Shown here one piece after another: positions 43,946 to 55,144 of a stretch of 64,000 bases of DNA. Source of the stretch: Anas platyrhynchos (Eukaryota > Chordata > Aves > Anseriformes > Anatidae). Position numbers and translations under genes: made by a program. The DNA is taken from the NCBI RefSeq assembly GCF_047663525.1, contig NC_092612.1, forward strand, positions 777,501 to 841,500, written 5' to 3'. How positions within the stretch are numbered: position 1 is the first letter of the stretch; every line of letters starts with the position of its first letter. The notes beneath the pieces were generated by a model that had not been told where the DNA came from, did no database searches, and saw nothing but the letters and a program-made list of their open reading frames with translations.

Positions 43946-45739
43946 AGTGACAGCATTTTTCAGTGGTGCAGTTTTATTTAGGATAAGCAAATCTAAACCT
44001 GCCTGGGAAGCCCTGCGCCAGCCCCAGCTTCCTTCCACAATGCCCTGGTGGTCGGCACCCCAAATTTAGCCTCACGGGGCAAAAAGCCACAGCAAGGAGA
44101 TCCTTGTGGCTGCTCCTGGTTTGTTTTGAGTAAGTTCCAGGCTTTGCCAAAGGGCTTGTTTTCAAACTTTGCTGTTTGGTGCAGAGTGCTCCTGCTGCAG
44201 TAAAGACGGAGGCTACTGGTGTGCCCAGTTTGGGGCTGGAAGCTACCAAGGGGCTGCATCCAGGGGCAGCATCCACAGCCTTGCACCTCCGGGAGATATA
44301 GGGTGAGAGAAGGGAGCTTGTGTCTCTGATGAGGCTGGATGGAGGAAAGCAAAAAAAGGCTCCTTTGCTTGATCGTATTCACTGCTTTTTCACTGCAGAA
44401 TGGGAAAAAAAGTCATCACCCACCTGACCTTTCTGACCACTCGAGGAAGTCACTGCAGGCTGTTGCTGAGCTGTTTGGGGCTGGAGAGTCCCACGCTGCC
44501 CTTCAGTGTGGCTTGGAGAGCTGGTCTCTGGCCACGAGGATTTGTTTGAAAGCCTGGCCATAAATACTTGCAATTCTCCCCCTCTAGGGCAGAGGCACTT
44601 TTTTTTTTTTTTTTCTTTTTCCCTGCAGCATTTCATATTTAATACACCTTAAAGGCTAACAAGCATGTCAGCACCTTAATGCTGCCATGTGTTCTAGGAC
44701 CAAAAGTGATACATAGATAGCATGAATGATACTTGGACTGCATCCCAGTCCCCCATCCTCCACCTTTTTCCCTCTGTGTTTTAGGGAATTCATTCCCAGG
44801 ATCTTAAATATGAAGGATTCCTCTTCTCCGTGGTATTGCAGGAGGCACAAGAAAGTCTTTGAAATATGTTGCAGATTTAATGCTTAGGAGGCATGCTTAA
44901 TTTGGTCTCCCTAAGACATCCTTCATCAGATAAATGATGAAGGGCTGCAGCAAGAAGGGACACAAATGCTTGACCAAGAGTTTGAGAAAGCTAAAAAAAC
45001 ACCCAAGCCAGTAAATCTTCAGAACAGCAAAACAGACAAATTTGAGCAGAAAAGTCAAGAAACCAAACAAGAGGGTCCCGTTCAGTGACATATGAATTTG
45101 CCAAAACTGCAATAAATAGACAAGCAGAGCTGAAGTGTGAAGTGTGGAGGTGTACTCCCGCTTGTAATTATAGAGAAACAAACACACTTTGTCATCCTTG
45201 TGGGAGAAAGCATCCTTACGAAATGCCTGGCATCCACCTTGTAGCTGAGATTAATACGCTGGATATTTACACGTTAATGCAACGCATCTTTGCTCAGACC
45301 ATCACAATGCCATTAAATGCATTAAATGCCAGTAAATGCATTCAAAGGATTATTCAAAGGAAAATCACTAGGAGTGAATAAAAAAGATGCCCTGGAAAAA
45401 GATACCCAGGGAAAATGGAGAATGTGAGAGGCAATGGCCTCAGCCTGCTTTGAGGGAAACTTGTGCTAGAGATAAGGAAAAAAAATTCTTACCCACGGGG
45501 TAGGGACCTAGGGAAGGACCATTCCTTACAGGTGTTCGTGGGACCCCACTTTATAAGCTGATTTATACACTCTGGCACGATGCACCCCGTATTTGCAGTA
45601 ACACAGTATGGTTGCCTCCCATTTGGTGTGGTGCCCACCTCTGTCTATGTTATTTTAGAGCAGTTTGTTCCCTAATCTGTAAATCCTTACGTGGGCACAG
45701 AAGCTTGCACGTGCCCTTCCTAAATTGCAGCCTATTTTT
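43946..45739. other. Intergenic; no gene recognised
   Basis: A T16 run is at 44599-44614. Frames at 44897-45381 are short and have no known domain. Confidence 0.3.
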
Positions 45740-47265
45740 TTTTTTTTGCAAGCCGTTTCTCCCAATTTATCAAGCTTGTTTTGAATTCTAATCCTGGCTT
45801 TTAAGTTGATCCGCCTGCAGGTTTAATAAGAAATGTCTTTATGCCATCATGAAAGTCAGGTATGAAAACAGTGAATAATGGTAGGCCTAGGCCAGATTTC
45901 CACTTGATATATTTTCCTATTTTGAGCTAAACTATCTCCCAAGTAGATTTTCCAGCTGGTTTTGCACTTGATTTAGAGAAGCTTAACTTAGATGACTTTC
46001 TCTACTTCATTTATAGGAATGTCATACAAGATGGTGTCAAAAGCTTTATGAAAATCCCTGTATATGGCATCTTCCCTGTGACACCGAGAGGATTCTTGAA
46101 GACAACTGCTGAACGCTCTGGATCTGCGGGTTCAGGAGCCCTCCATGATCAACCCCGGCTAATCTAAAAAACAACTCGTCTAAGGACTTTCTAATCTGTT
46201 CCCTCTTTCCGTCATTTTGCTGAAGATTTCACACTTCTGTCGCTGGGGCTCGCGGGAGGAGCTCCCTTTTTAGTAAAGGCAGAAAAGCAAAAGGAGCGTC
46301 GTGCTTGTGCCTGTCACCTCCCAGCACCAGTTCTGCGTGGTGGAGCACTGGACCACCTCTCACTTTCGCCCTCTGCTTGCTGACAGAGCAGCTCTCGGTG
46401 CCTCCCCATCCTCTGAGCCTTTATATCCTTTGGAGCCTGGACCCGCAGACTTTGTCCCCAATTCCTCGAGCTTTTAACCATCCATCCCAAGTAACCTGAA
46501 GTGTTTTTTTTTTCTTTTCACTTCTGCCCCATGTTTGAAACCAGTCAGTTTGTGGTTTTGAAAAGGTGATCTTTTAATTAATTTTGACTGCTTCTTCTTC
46601 ATCAGAACAGTCTGCATTTGTTGCTGTTGTTTCTCTAAGTAGCCACAAGTTCTTTTTAGCAATCTGCATAGATTTGCCTTCCCTCTGCTCAACCTCACTG
46701 ATTCTACCAGTTTATGAAGCAGCTGTTTTTGTCTTGTTATCCTTCCCTTTTGGCCAGAAGCAAATCTAGACAGCTTTAGCTTTTTTGTTTGTCTGTTTTA
46801 CCTTTCGGGTAAGAACTGCTCTACCAATGCAGTCATAAAATTTGCCAAGCAATCAATGATTTACAGGATCCCTGTCAAGCAATTCTGAGTAGCTAAAATC
46901 CCTCGCTACCACCACGTACCATCTTTCAGATGATTTTGCAAACCACTCATTAAAATGGCTGTTCTGTTTTCTCTTCCTAGTTATATGCCTCTGCTCTAGC
47001 AGCACCCATTTTTCCTTCTTTAATTCTTATTCAGAGCCTATTTCCTCCTGCAGTCTTAGAGAATGTACCTATGCTCTTGATATCCTCCTTTTTCTCCTTG
47101 TTCGCCCTTCCTGAACAAGCTATACAGTTGGATATTAATATTCCAGACATAAGTTATCCCAACAAGCCCCTGTTACGCCAATTAAATCAGAATTTTGCTT
47201 TGTGTGAAGAATTCGAGCTCCTCCTGTTTGTTCTGTTTCTAATGTTTGTGTATACAGATTTCTAA
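45740..47265 (-). mobile_element. Long antisense CR1-type LINE copy (endonuclease to reverse transcriptase)
   Basis: Read on the minus strand from 47265 leftwards, it has an AP-endonuclease segment readable as SDLIGVTGACWDN and, after a frameshift, NIQLYSLFRKG (counterparts of DLIGITETWWD and GYSLFRKDR in CR1). A linker region follows. Near 46060 comes YRDFHKAFDTI (reverse-transcriptase motif), and near 45880 comes LGLPLFTVFIPDFHDGIK (counterpart of GPVLFNIFINDLDDG). Motif order and spacing fit a single insertion of about 1.5 kb. Many stops and frameshifts are present. Confidence 0.75.
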
Positions 47266-47391
47266 GACATTAAACACGTTGTCCACTATTGTCCTTGTCC
47301 TCCTATGAACTATAAATGGTTCAAAAGCCATCCTGAAATCAGTATGGTTTCCTGCTTGTCAAAAGGTTGTTTTAGAACATTACTTCTCTGG

Positions 47392-47592
47392 TGGTTAGAA
47401 TCCTATTAATTTTCAGCCTATGTTCATGGCAAATTTATATTTATTTATTCTTGTGCCAATTTGTGCTTTGGATTAAATAGGTCTTCTCTCTCCATGGTGT
47501 TTACTTCCCTGCCGTATTTATAGCAGGCATTTCTGTGTCTCCTTAGCCTTCGCTTTGTTGCATTGAACAAACCAAGTTCTGTCGTTTCGAAC
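47392..47592 (-). mobile_element. CR1-type LINE fragment (antisense), ORF2 C-terminal region
   Basis: On + TTAAATAGGTCTTCTCTCTC, then TTTACTTCCCTGCCGTATTT, then CTTAGCCTTCGCTTTGTTGC and CAAACCAAGTTCTGTCG is the antisense of the CR1 ORF2 end (ELGLF, K-RRLRGD, VYKYL region). It lies on the 5' side of the neighbouring antisense copy, so it is a separate insertion. Confidence 0.65.
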
Positions 47593-50500
47593 TGATGGAC
47601 TCCCGTTTTTGAGCCGAAATCCTCAGGGATCAGCTCCTAAGCACACAGCTGGTATTTCCTCCCTTCAATTACAGCGGAGTGATGTTACTCCAGACCTCAA
47701 CATCAGGCAGTCCTTCTTGTGCAATAACCCTGCTCCCTTTTGTATCGATGATGCTTCAACTTCAGGCCAGCTACAAATTTGGTGGTAATTCCTGCTAGGA
47801 TTGCTCAATGAAATGCTAACTCCTGGCTGGCTGCTCGTTACGTGGTCCATCGGCTACCGATAGAAATCAGCCTCAGCCTGGGGATGCCTCGTAGCAGGGA
47901 GTCCTTGGTTTGCCATTGTGCAGGTGAGCTCCAGGGGGATGGGATTGTGCTCGCTGCTCTCTCTTTTGCACGGCGAATGTCCAGTTTGTGGTGGAGAGGC
48001 GTGCTGCTGGAGCAAGCAGCACCGAGCACTGGGTGCAGGCAGTTCCTGAGGCAGCAGCATGAGGTGGCAAAAACAACGTGGTAATTCCAGGAAAGAATGC
48101 TTTTAAAGAAGGCAATTTGTGCTCAAACTGTAAAACTCGGCAGATGCTGAAGACGAGAAGTCTGGCTTGTCCAAACACAAGTGTTTACTGCTGTCATCTC
48201 CAGGCTGCTCCAACAACCGGGAGGAGTGTTAGAAATCAGCAGGCTGAAAACTGCGTCGGAAACAAGGCTCTCGGATGGGGCTGCTCCAGGCTGGCCCCAC
48301 ACTGTGCCCACCACCACGGGCAGCTCCTGGGCTGGGGGGGGGGGGGATGCATGGGCTGGGGTTCTGTGCTCCGGGAATGGGGCTGGAGCACCCAGAGGCA
48401 CCTCGAGTGGCACCGGGTGCTCGTATTCAGGCATCACAGCCAGCCCCAAAGCTCTGACACCAGGCTGGGGAGGTGAATTCAGCTTGGGGTTAAGCCTCCC
48501 GTGTGTAGGTGTGCAGGGACAGGCATCTCCGTGGGTGCTGGATGTGATGTCTTGACTTTTTTACAGTCACCGGGGACAGCAAAGTGTTTCAGCTTGCTCT
48601 GGGCACCTCTTATTTGACAGGTGAATTGCTCTGGTTCAAATAAATGTGAAGGCAGAGCTGGCCAGAGCCTCGTGGTGATCTGTCTTGATCTGCTCTTACA
48701 GCCATCCTTCCAAAGAAACCAAGAGGCTTTTAAACTCAAACAAGGCAGGTTTTATTGTAATATGAACTAAAATGCTGAGCAGCGATAGCTTAAGGAGACA
48801 GATTGGATCAAATAGAAATAAAAAGGGTTGGCTTAACTCTCCCCTGCCCGCTTGCAGGAAAGAGCCTTGCCTCCAGGCTGGTCTGGGGATGTCTGGGGAT
48901 GGCTGTGATGGAAAAGAGGGAGCAGTGGCTGCTGTTGGAACTGATTTTGGCAAGGCTTTTCGGCTGCCTTTGCCAACCAGCATCCCTGGGAGCACCTAGA
49001 GGAGGCTCAGCCCTGCCTCGGGTCCCTCTCTGTGGCTGTTCTCAGAGCTGGAGACCCTTTGTGAGGGCCACTTGGGTGTCCCATCTCCAAGCAGTGAGCC
49101 CCAGCCCTTCCTTTCCTCTGTGCTCCTCTCCCTCTCCATTTAGGTTCTGCTGCATCTCCCCACAAACCTCAACATTTCTCTCCAGGCCACCTCACCTATG
49201 GGTGCAGCTCCCCAAAACACCTCACCCTTGGTGAACTCGAGGTTTGGCACTGCCACCTGGAGAGCCCAGCAGCACCCCTGGGTGTCTTCTCCAGCCCGGC
49301 TTCCCCCCGGCACCTCCACCACGGAGAGGATGGCTGCAAGGAGGGAAGACCTAAGGAAAAGGAGCTCCTGGAGCATGCAGAAGATGCGTGGGCTGCGGTG
49401 AGCGGAGGTGACCGAGGTGTTGCTGTGAATGCAGCTGCGCTGCGCCGGGGGCTGTCTGTGCAAATCCCCACGTGTCGGGAGGGAGAAGCCCCGCGGCGTT
49501 TGGCGGCCGGCGAGCCAGCAGTGAAGAGGCTGCACAGATTTCTGCCGTGTGAAGAGTTACGTAAGCTCTGAATAATAACAGAGCTGTTAAATATGACTTC
49601 TCAGGGTTGAACACCGAAAAAAAATAAAAAATAAAAAAAAAAAGCAATCATCCTGGCAGGCGCACCAGGAGCTGGGAGGGAAGCAAAGAGCTGTGAAGGA
49701 AGGAGCTGGGTGACCAGAGCTCTGCCTTCCTGCCTGCGGTCAGGAGCAGAGCTGGGCTGGGAATCTGCGAGCTGCCTTCCCCCAGGAGCCAGAGCTGATG
49801 TCAGGCCTCTGGGCTGTCTCCACTCTGCTTTGCTTTGCCACCAACGCGCTGTTGGGAAAGGGAGCTCAGGACTGGTCCCATCCTGCCTTCAAAGGAGGTG
49901 AACGATGCTGTGCAAGGCACCAAAGCTGTGGTAAGCGTGGAAAAGAGGCAGGGGGAGAGGAAACCTCTGCCGAGGGGACTTGTCCTCCTCCAGAGGACAC
50001 CGCGAGCGGTTTTCCCTCAAATCCACAGCACATAAAAGCACAGCTCCTCCCCAAGGAGAGCCTGCTAAAATCCCCAGGGAAGGCAATTCTTGCAGAACCC
50101 AACCTTCCCTTCAGCTCGTGGGGGGCAGGCTGCGCTGCAGGAGGCATCGCCGAGGCTCCCTCCAACTCAGAGCCCAGTGCTCGGGGGGAAAACTCCGCTG
50201 TTTCCTCGCAGATGTGGCCAAATGCCCGCTTTAGTGAGTTAACCAGCGCCAAGGGATTGCCACTGGATCGCATTCACAGCAGCGTCTCTAGATGGGTTTG
50301 GTTTGGGCCAAATCGTGCTCTCCCCGACTGTTCCTGGCTGGGCACGGGGAGGTTTTGCTGGGCAGGGACTGTGCTGAGGAGCACTTTGTGTGCCGGGCTC
50401 CCTGGTGGAGCTTGAAGGGATGAGTTTGATCGCCTGGATATGGGCTGGGCGATGCCAGCCAGCAGCAGTGCCGCAGAACAGCTCCTGGACACGTTTAATT

Positions 50501-53500
50501 TACCAGGACAAAGAGACAGCCTGGCTGGACGAGCTGGAGAGCTGGGCTGGCGAAGGGCTGGGTGCCAGCAGTGGGAACGGCGCCTGCCGCATGGAGCAAG
50601 GTGTGCTCGGAGCCAGGGGGCTCCCAGGAGAGCAACGCCTGCTCCTTGGGCACGGGTGGGCGGCTGACGGTCACGGGGAGGGTTTGTGCACAAGGATTTA
50701 CAAAGGGGGAAGGCTCTTGTCACGCGGTTGTGTCCCCTGAGGACACACACCCAACATGTCCTTGCTGTGCCGGATGGGAGCACGCAGCACGGTGCTGAGC
50801 TCAGCTCCAGTCCCAGCACATCGTGGCGATGCTCGGAGGGCGCCGTCGTCTCCGAGCCACGCGGGGACAAGGAAGGGACTGATCCGGGCTGGAGACAGCC
50901 CCTGGGCTGAGTGCTGCTGGCTCCAGGGCATGGTTCTGGTGCTTGGCTGTTTCCCTGCAATGGGCTGAAACCATGCGTGCTCCTCCCCGATGCCGGGAAG
51001 AGGACGGTGCCTTTGCAGCTGTTTGTTCTTGGGAACTGACAGTCCCAGGAAAGCTGCCAAATCTCCGGCTGATGGATGAGCCCCTCTCAGAGCCTGAAAA
51101 CCTTTCAGCCAAACAGAGCGGAGCTCTTTAGGGAGCTGCGTGTGGGGATAACTCAGAGCGAGGGGACAGAGCCGAGAATGGGAGCATTATAAAGGGTGGG
51201 GACAAAAATGCCTTTCCCCATCGTGGAAGTCCCCAGAACTCTGCTGGGAAGAGAGGACGAGGAAACTGGGATCGGTGACCTGAGGCCAGGAGGATGTTGG
51301 AGGCATTAGGACACGGTGATGATGCGAGCTTCTGGGATGATGAGAAAACAACATGTCTTAGGAACAGGGGATTTCCAGCGACACTGAAATGAGCAGATTT
51401 GGAAAGAAGAGAATTAAATGATTTCTGTCACAGCTGCGGAGCTGGGAAGCTGCTGGCCACAGCGTGCTGTTAGCCTAAGGTGTCTTGGGGGCTCCAGCAC
51501 GCCCTTCCCAGCTGAAAGTTGCCTTCAGGGGAAGTCAGAGCACCCCGGGCTCTCTGTGGGTTGACTTTTTGTGGATGCCGTGCTTACACAGAGAGCAACA
51601 CGAAATGGTGAAATCGGATTGCAAAATTGCTGGCCAAGATTCCCAAACACAGGCAGCCGACCTCTGCTTCGTGCTGCTCGCACGTGGACCTCCCGTGGCC
51701 CTCGGGGATGTTTCCTGAGCATCAGCAGGGAGAGCAGCCCGGCCTCTCAATTTGGCTGATGCTCATCCTCTGTACTCAGAGGATGGCAGCAGTGTGTAAA
51801 TCGGTTTGTCCTTCTCTGTGACAGGGCTTCTGCCTGCTCCCTCCTCTTCTGGTCTCGTGGGAAGCTCAGGGAGGACCACTTGTCACCATTTCTTGTGTCT
51901 TTTCTTGCCAGGCTGCTGGCCCCAGAACCTGTTGGTGGCACCACAAGGGACAGCCTCCACCAAAGGCTGGAAGGGACACGCGTAAAGCCAAGTGGAGATA
52001 AACTCACCTGAAAAAGAACCTTTTTTGCTCACATTCTGATGTTTGTGCATGTCCGCAGCACCCTGCACGCCCTGGCTGGAGGCACTCGAGCACTGATGAG
52101 CTCCTTCCCGAGAACCATTTCCAACTCCTGGCTTGGGGCCACCAATAACAGCCTTCTGCATCCGGGAATTGCTCCTGGCTGTCGGTCCTCCCACGGGCAG
52201 GGAACCGTCGCTGTCCAGCACCGTGCGCATCCAGAGCTGGGAGGTACAGCCTTGCACGAGCCCGTAAAAACATGCCAGGGTGTCCAGCACAAGGCACGGG
52301 GGCTCATCCAAGGCTGCACGGTGCTGCAGATGAAGGAGATGGGTCATTTTCAAAGCTCCAGGCACCGACGTGAAATATTTTGGTGTCGCTGGGGTGTATC
52401 CTGCTGCCAGGTGGTGGAAATGGGCAAGCCGTGGTGTGTCTGTGTATAGGATGAGGGATCCTGGCAGAGCCCAAACCTCTCGGTGCAGTCGGTGCTTTTG
52501 GGCCAAGGGAAGGGGCTGCCAAATCGTGCTTCTCTGCAGGGAGGGGAGCAGCGTCCTGCAGATGTTTGGCCCTGGGCTGGATCTGCCCATGCTCCACCAG
52601 GCGATGCTCCCTTCCTCGCTCTGCTACGGAGCGCCTGGAGCAGCTCTGGGAAATTAAAGCCTTATCTTTCGGTGGCAAGTCCTGGCTGGATGTACTCATT
52701 TCCATCCTCCCGCGATGATTCTGGACTCAGGAGATGTTCCTGCAGGGGAGCCGGGGGCGATTCCCTCCAGGATCTCACGGAGGAGACCCCTGGGTCTGCT
52801 CGGAGCCCCCGCGGAGCCAGCACGAAGTCTCTCGAGTGGCCGTGGCCGGGCTGATGTCTGCTCGCTCTGCTCCCGGGGAGCAGCAGCCGGGGAACAGCAG
52901 GGGAGGGGGCCGAGCAAGCTGTTGCTCGACGCGAGTACAGGGGCCAGAAGCGGAGCAGGCAGGCAGGGGGTGGCTGGAACAGGCGGACGGAAGCCAGAGC
53001 GCGGTGCCGGGTGGTGGGTGGGCTGGCAGGAGCCCAGGGCTCGGGGAGCCTCCGTGCTGGGGCTTCACCCAGGCTCGATGCATCCCCAGGGAGCAAATTG
53101 CACCCCATTTGCCTGGGCTGAGCTTGTGTGCAGCCCGGGTGCTCTTGGGGATTGTAATTGTGCTAATGAAATGGCCAGAAAGAGCAAGAAATCTGTCTGT
53201 TCCCTGTCATTTGTGCCCTGCTGGCCTCAGAGCTGGTGTCCACGGAGGCAGGATGTGAGGAGGGCTGAGCCAGCTGGGGAGCGGGGACGGGATGGGGCTA
53301 ACACCCCGAGAGGTCCCTGGGCTGGGGACATATGGCCGGTGTGGGATCAGGGCCATGTCCCTTCCAGAGAGGAGCCTGACTCACGCAAGCAGCCGGCTCT
53401 GCTGCCAATCTGGTCAGCAAACACGTGTAGGTGTGCACATGCTGCAGCCCAGCAGGGCCAGCACGGCTCCCTGGGCACAGCCTGGCTCCTGCACGCCCCT

Positions 53501-53950
53501 GGCCAGGGCTGGGGGGCAGCTCGTGGGGCTGCCCCTGCTCCCGGGCAGCTCCTCTCAGCTTCCAAGCAATCCCCAAACCTCTCCAAGTGTTCCTGCCTCC
53601 CTGCGCTGTGCTGAGACGTGGGGCATCTCGGAGGAGGCTGCTCAGGTTTGGGCATCTTCCTGTGGACATCTAAAGGGTGTCCACAACCCTGGGGCTGAGC
53701 AGGAGAAGCAGACGAGGGAGCAGACATGGGTTTTGCCTTGCAAGGTGCAAAAGCAAAGTGATTTTAGGGACAAGGATGGGGTGGCAGCAAGGAGCCAGGC
53801 TCGTGGGGATGTAAAACTTCCTCCTGCGCCCCAGCAGGACTCCAAATCCCCTCCGTCCCCGGGGCTGGTGGGCTGTGGACCACGGCTTGGGTACCTCTGC
53901 CCTGGTGTTTCTGGTCCTTGTTTACGCGCTTCCCTACTTAACGAATAGTT
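47593..53950. other. Intergenic; no gene recognised
   Basis: GC content rises again from about 48.3 kb. Open frames (for example 49798-50415, 50274-50960 and 52715-53614) overlap on both strands, have GC-driven composition and no domain. An A-rich run lies at 49616-49643. Confidence 0.35.
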
Positions 53951-53954
53951 CTGC

Positions 53955-54050
53955 AGCTAATTACTGATGGCACTATTTATAGCAGCCTAGCCCTCCCTAA
54001 TAGGTCTGCTTGCTGCTCCCTGCCGGCGCACCGCTTTGATATAAATAGAG
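53955..54050. promoter_or_regulatory. MEF2-like and homeodomain motif cluster
   Basis: CTATTTATAG at 53973-53982 is a perfect MEF2 consensus (YTAWWWWTAR). CAGCTAATTACTG lies just before it, and an ATATAAATAG close to the MEF2 pattern at about 54039-54048 follows. The cluster sits in otherwise featureless DNA; the function is inferred. Confidence 0.3.
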
Positions 54051-55068
54051 AGCCAGGGAGGTTGGAAAGCTGGAAGATGGGAATGTGCAATGGGAAATAC
54101 GGGGGAAGGGGGTCCCGGGCACGAGCCCCCGTGCCCTGCTGCCCTCCGCTTTGCTGCAGCATCTTGTGCAGCCTCACCCACGCCTGCTACAGGAGCAGGA
54201 GCGGTGCGTGGGGAAGAGACCCCAGAGGGACAGAGGGGAGCGTGGGTGGGATGCAGAAATCATGAGCTGAGCCCCACGCGTTGCTGCATGCCTGGGTGAT
54301 CCCAGCCCCAAGGGAGCTCTGGAGCAGCGTGGACCGAGGCTGAGGCTGAGGATGGGGACAAGGGCGAGTGCTCCTGCAGCCGCCCTGCACTGCTCTGGAG
54401 CTGAAAGCAGCAGCGTTTCCTCGCATGGCCTCTGCTCGGCCAGCGCCTGGCTCCCAGCCCCTGCGCATCCCATTTGATTGCAGACTGGAACCCAGGGCCG
54501 TGCTCCAGCTTTGGTTTCTCAAGATCTCTCGGTTTTGTAAACAGCCCGAAGGAAATGCTTGACTTAACGTGGGGGGGGTGAGGTGAGGACGCTGGGGATG
54601 TTACCAGCCTGCGTGGAGTCAGATCGCAGCTGGACAAATTAATGGATGGAACATGCATCAAGGGCCATTAAACCTGAAGAAACCATCTTGGGCTTGGGAA
54701 ATCCCCAAACCACAGGTCACTGGGGGCTGGGAAAGCAAGCCAGGGAGCTTACCCTGCTCTTCCACCTTCCCTCCGCTTCCTGCTGTTAAAAATGGGGACA
54801 GATAGACCAGAAATGGCTGAGTTCGTCTCCATTCCCCTGGCTGCTGCAAGCTGACCCCCGTGCACAGCACCAGCACCGCTCTGCTGGGTGTGGGCAACCC
54901 AAATTACCGGCCCTGTCTGCAAATGGGAAAGGGGGGGGTGACTCAAGTGATGTACTTCCAGCTATTCCAGCATGTTCCTCATTGCCACGCTTAAAGAGCT
55001 GGAGTAGCAGATTTGTTTCATCCCTGAAGGAGAGGCTTGTGTCTGAAGTTGTCCCCGCGGATGGGGAG
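54051..55068. other. Intergenic; no gene recognised
   Basis: Overlapping short frames without domains. No splice-bounded segment or repeat was recognised. Confidence 0.3.
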
Positions 55069-55144
55069 CATATGATGCTCCATCGGTAATGACAATGACG
55101 TGTTCCCATATGATGCTCCATCAGTAATGACAATGACGTGTTCC
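55069..55144 (+). repeat. 38-bp tandem duplication, two copies
   Basis: Copies at 55069-55106 and 55107-55144 differ at one base (CATCGGTAAT versus CATCAGTAAT). Each carries ATGACAATGACGTG with a TGACGT CRE half-site core. This is a young local duplication. Confidence 0.95.

Noticed and set aside
45590-45670. GCLPFGVVPTSVYVILEQF on +, reminiscent of a Gypsy-type LPFG reverse-transcriptase motif
   Set aside because: It is a single short phrase with no supporting motifs on either side, next to DNA better explained as antisense CR1.
49616-49643. A-rich run with repeated AATAAA on +
   Set aside because: It is simple low-complexity sequence; no upstream exon or GU-rich downstream element makes it a credible poly(A) site.
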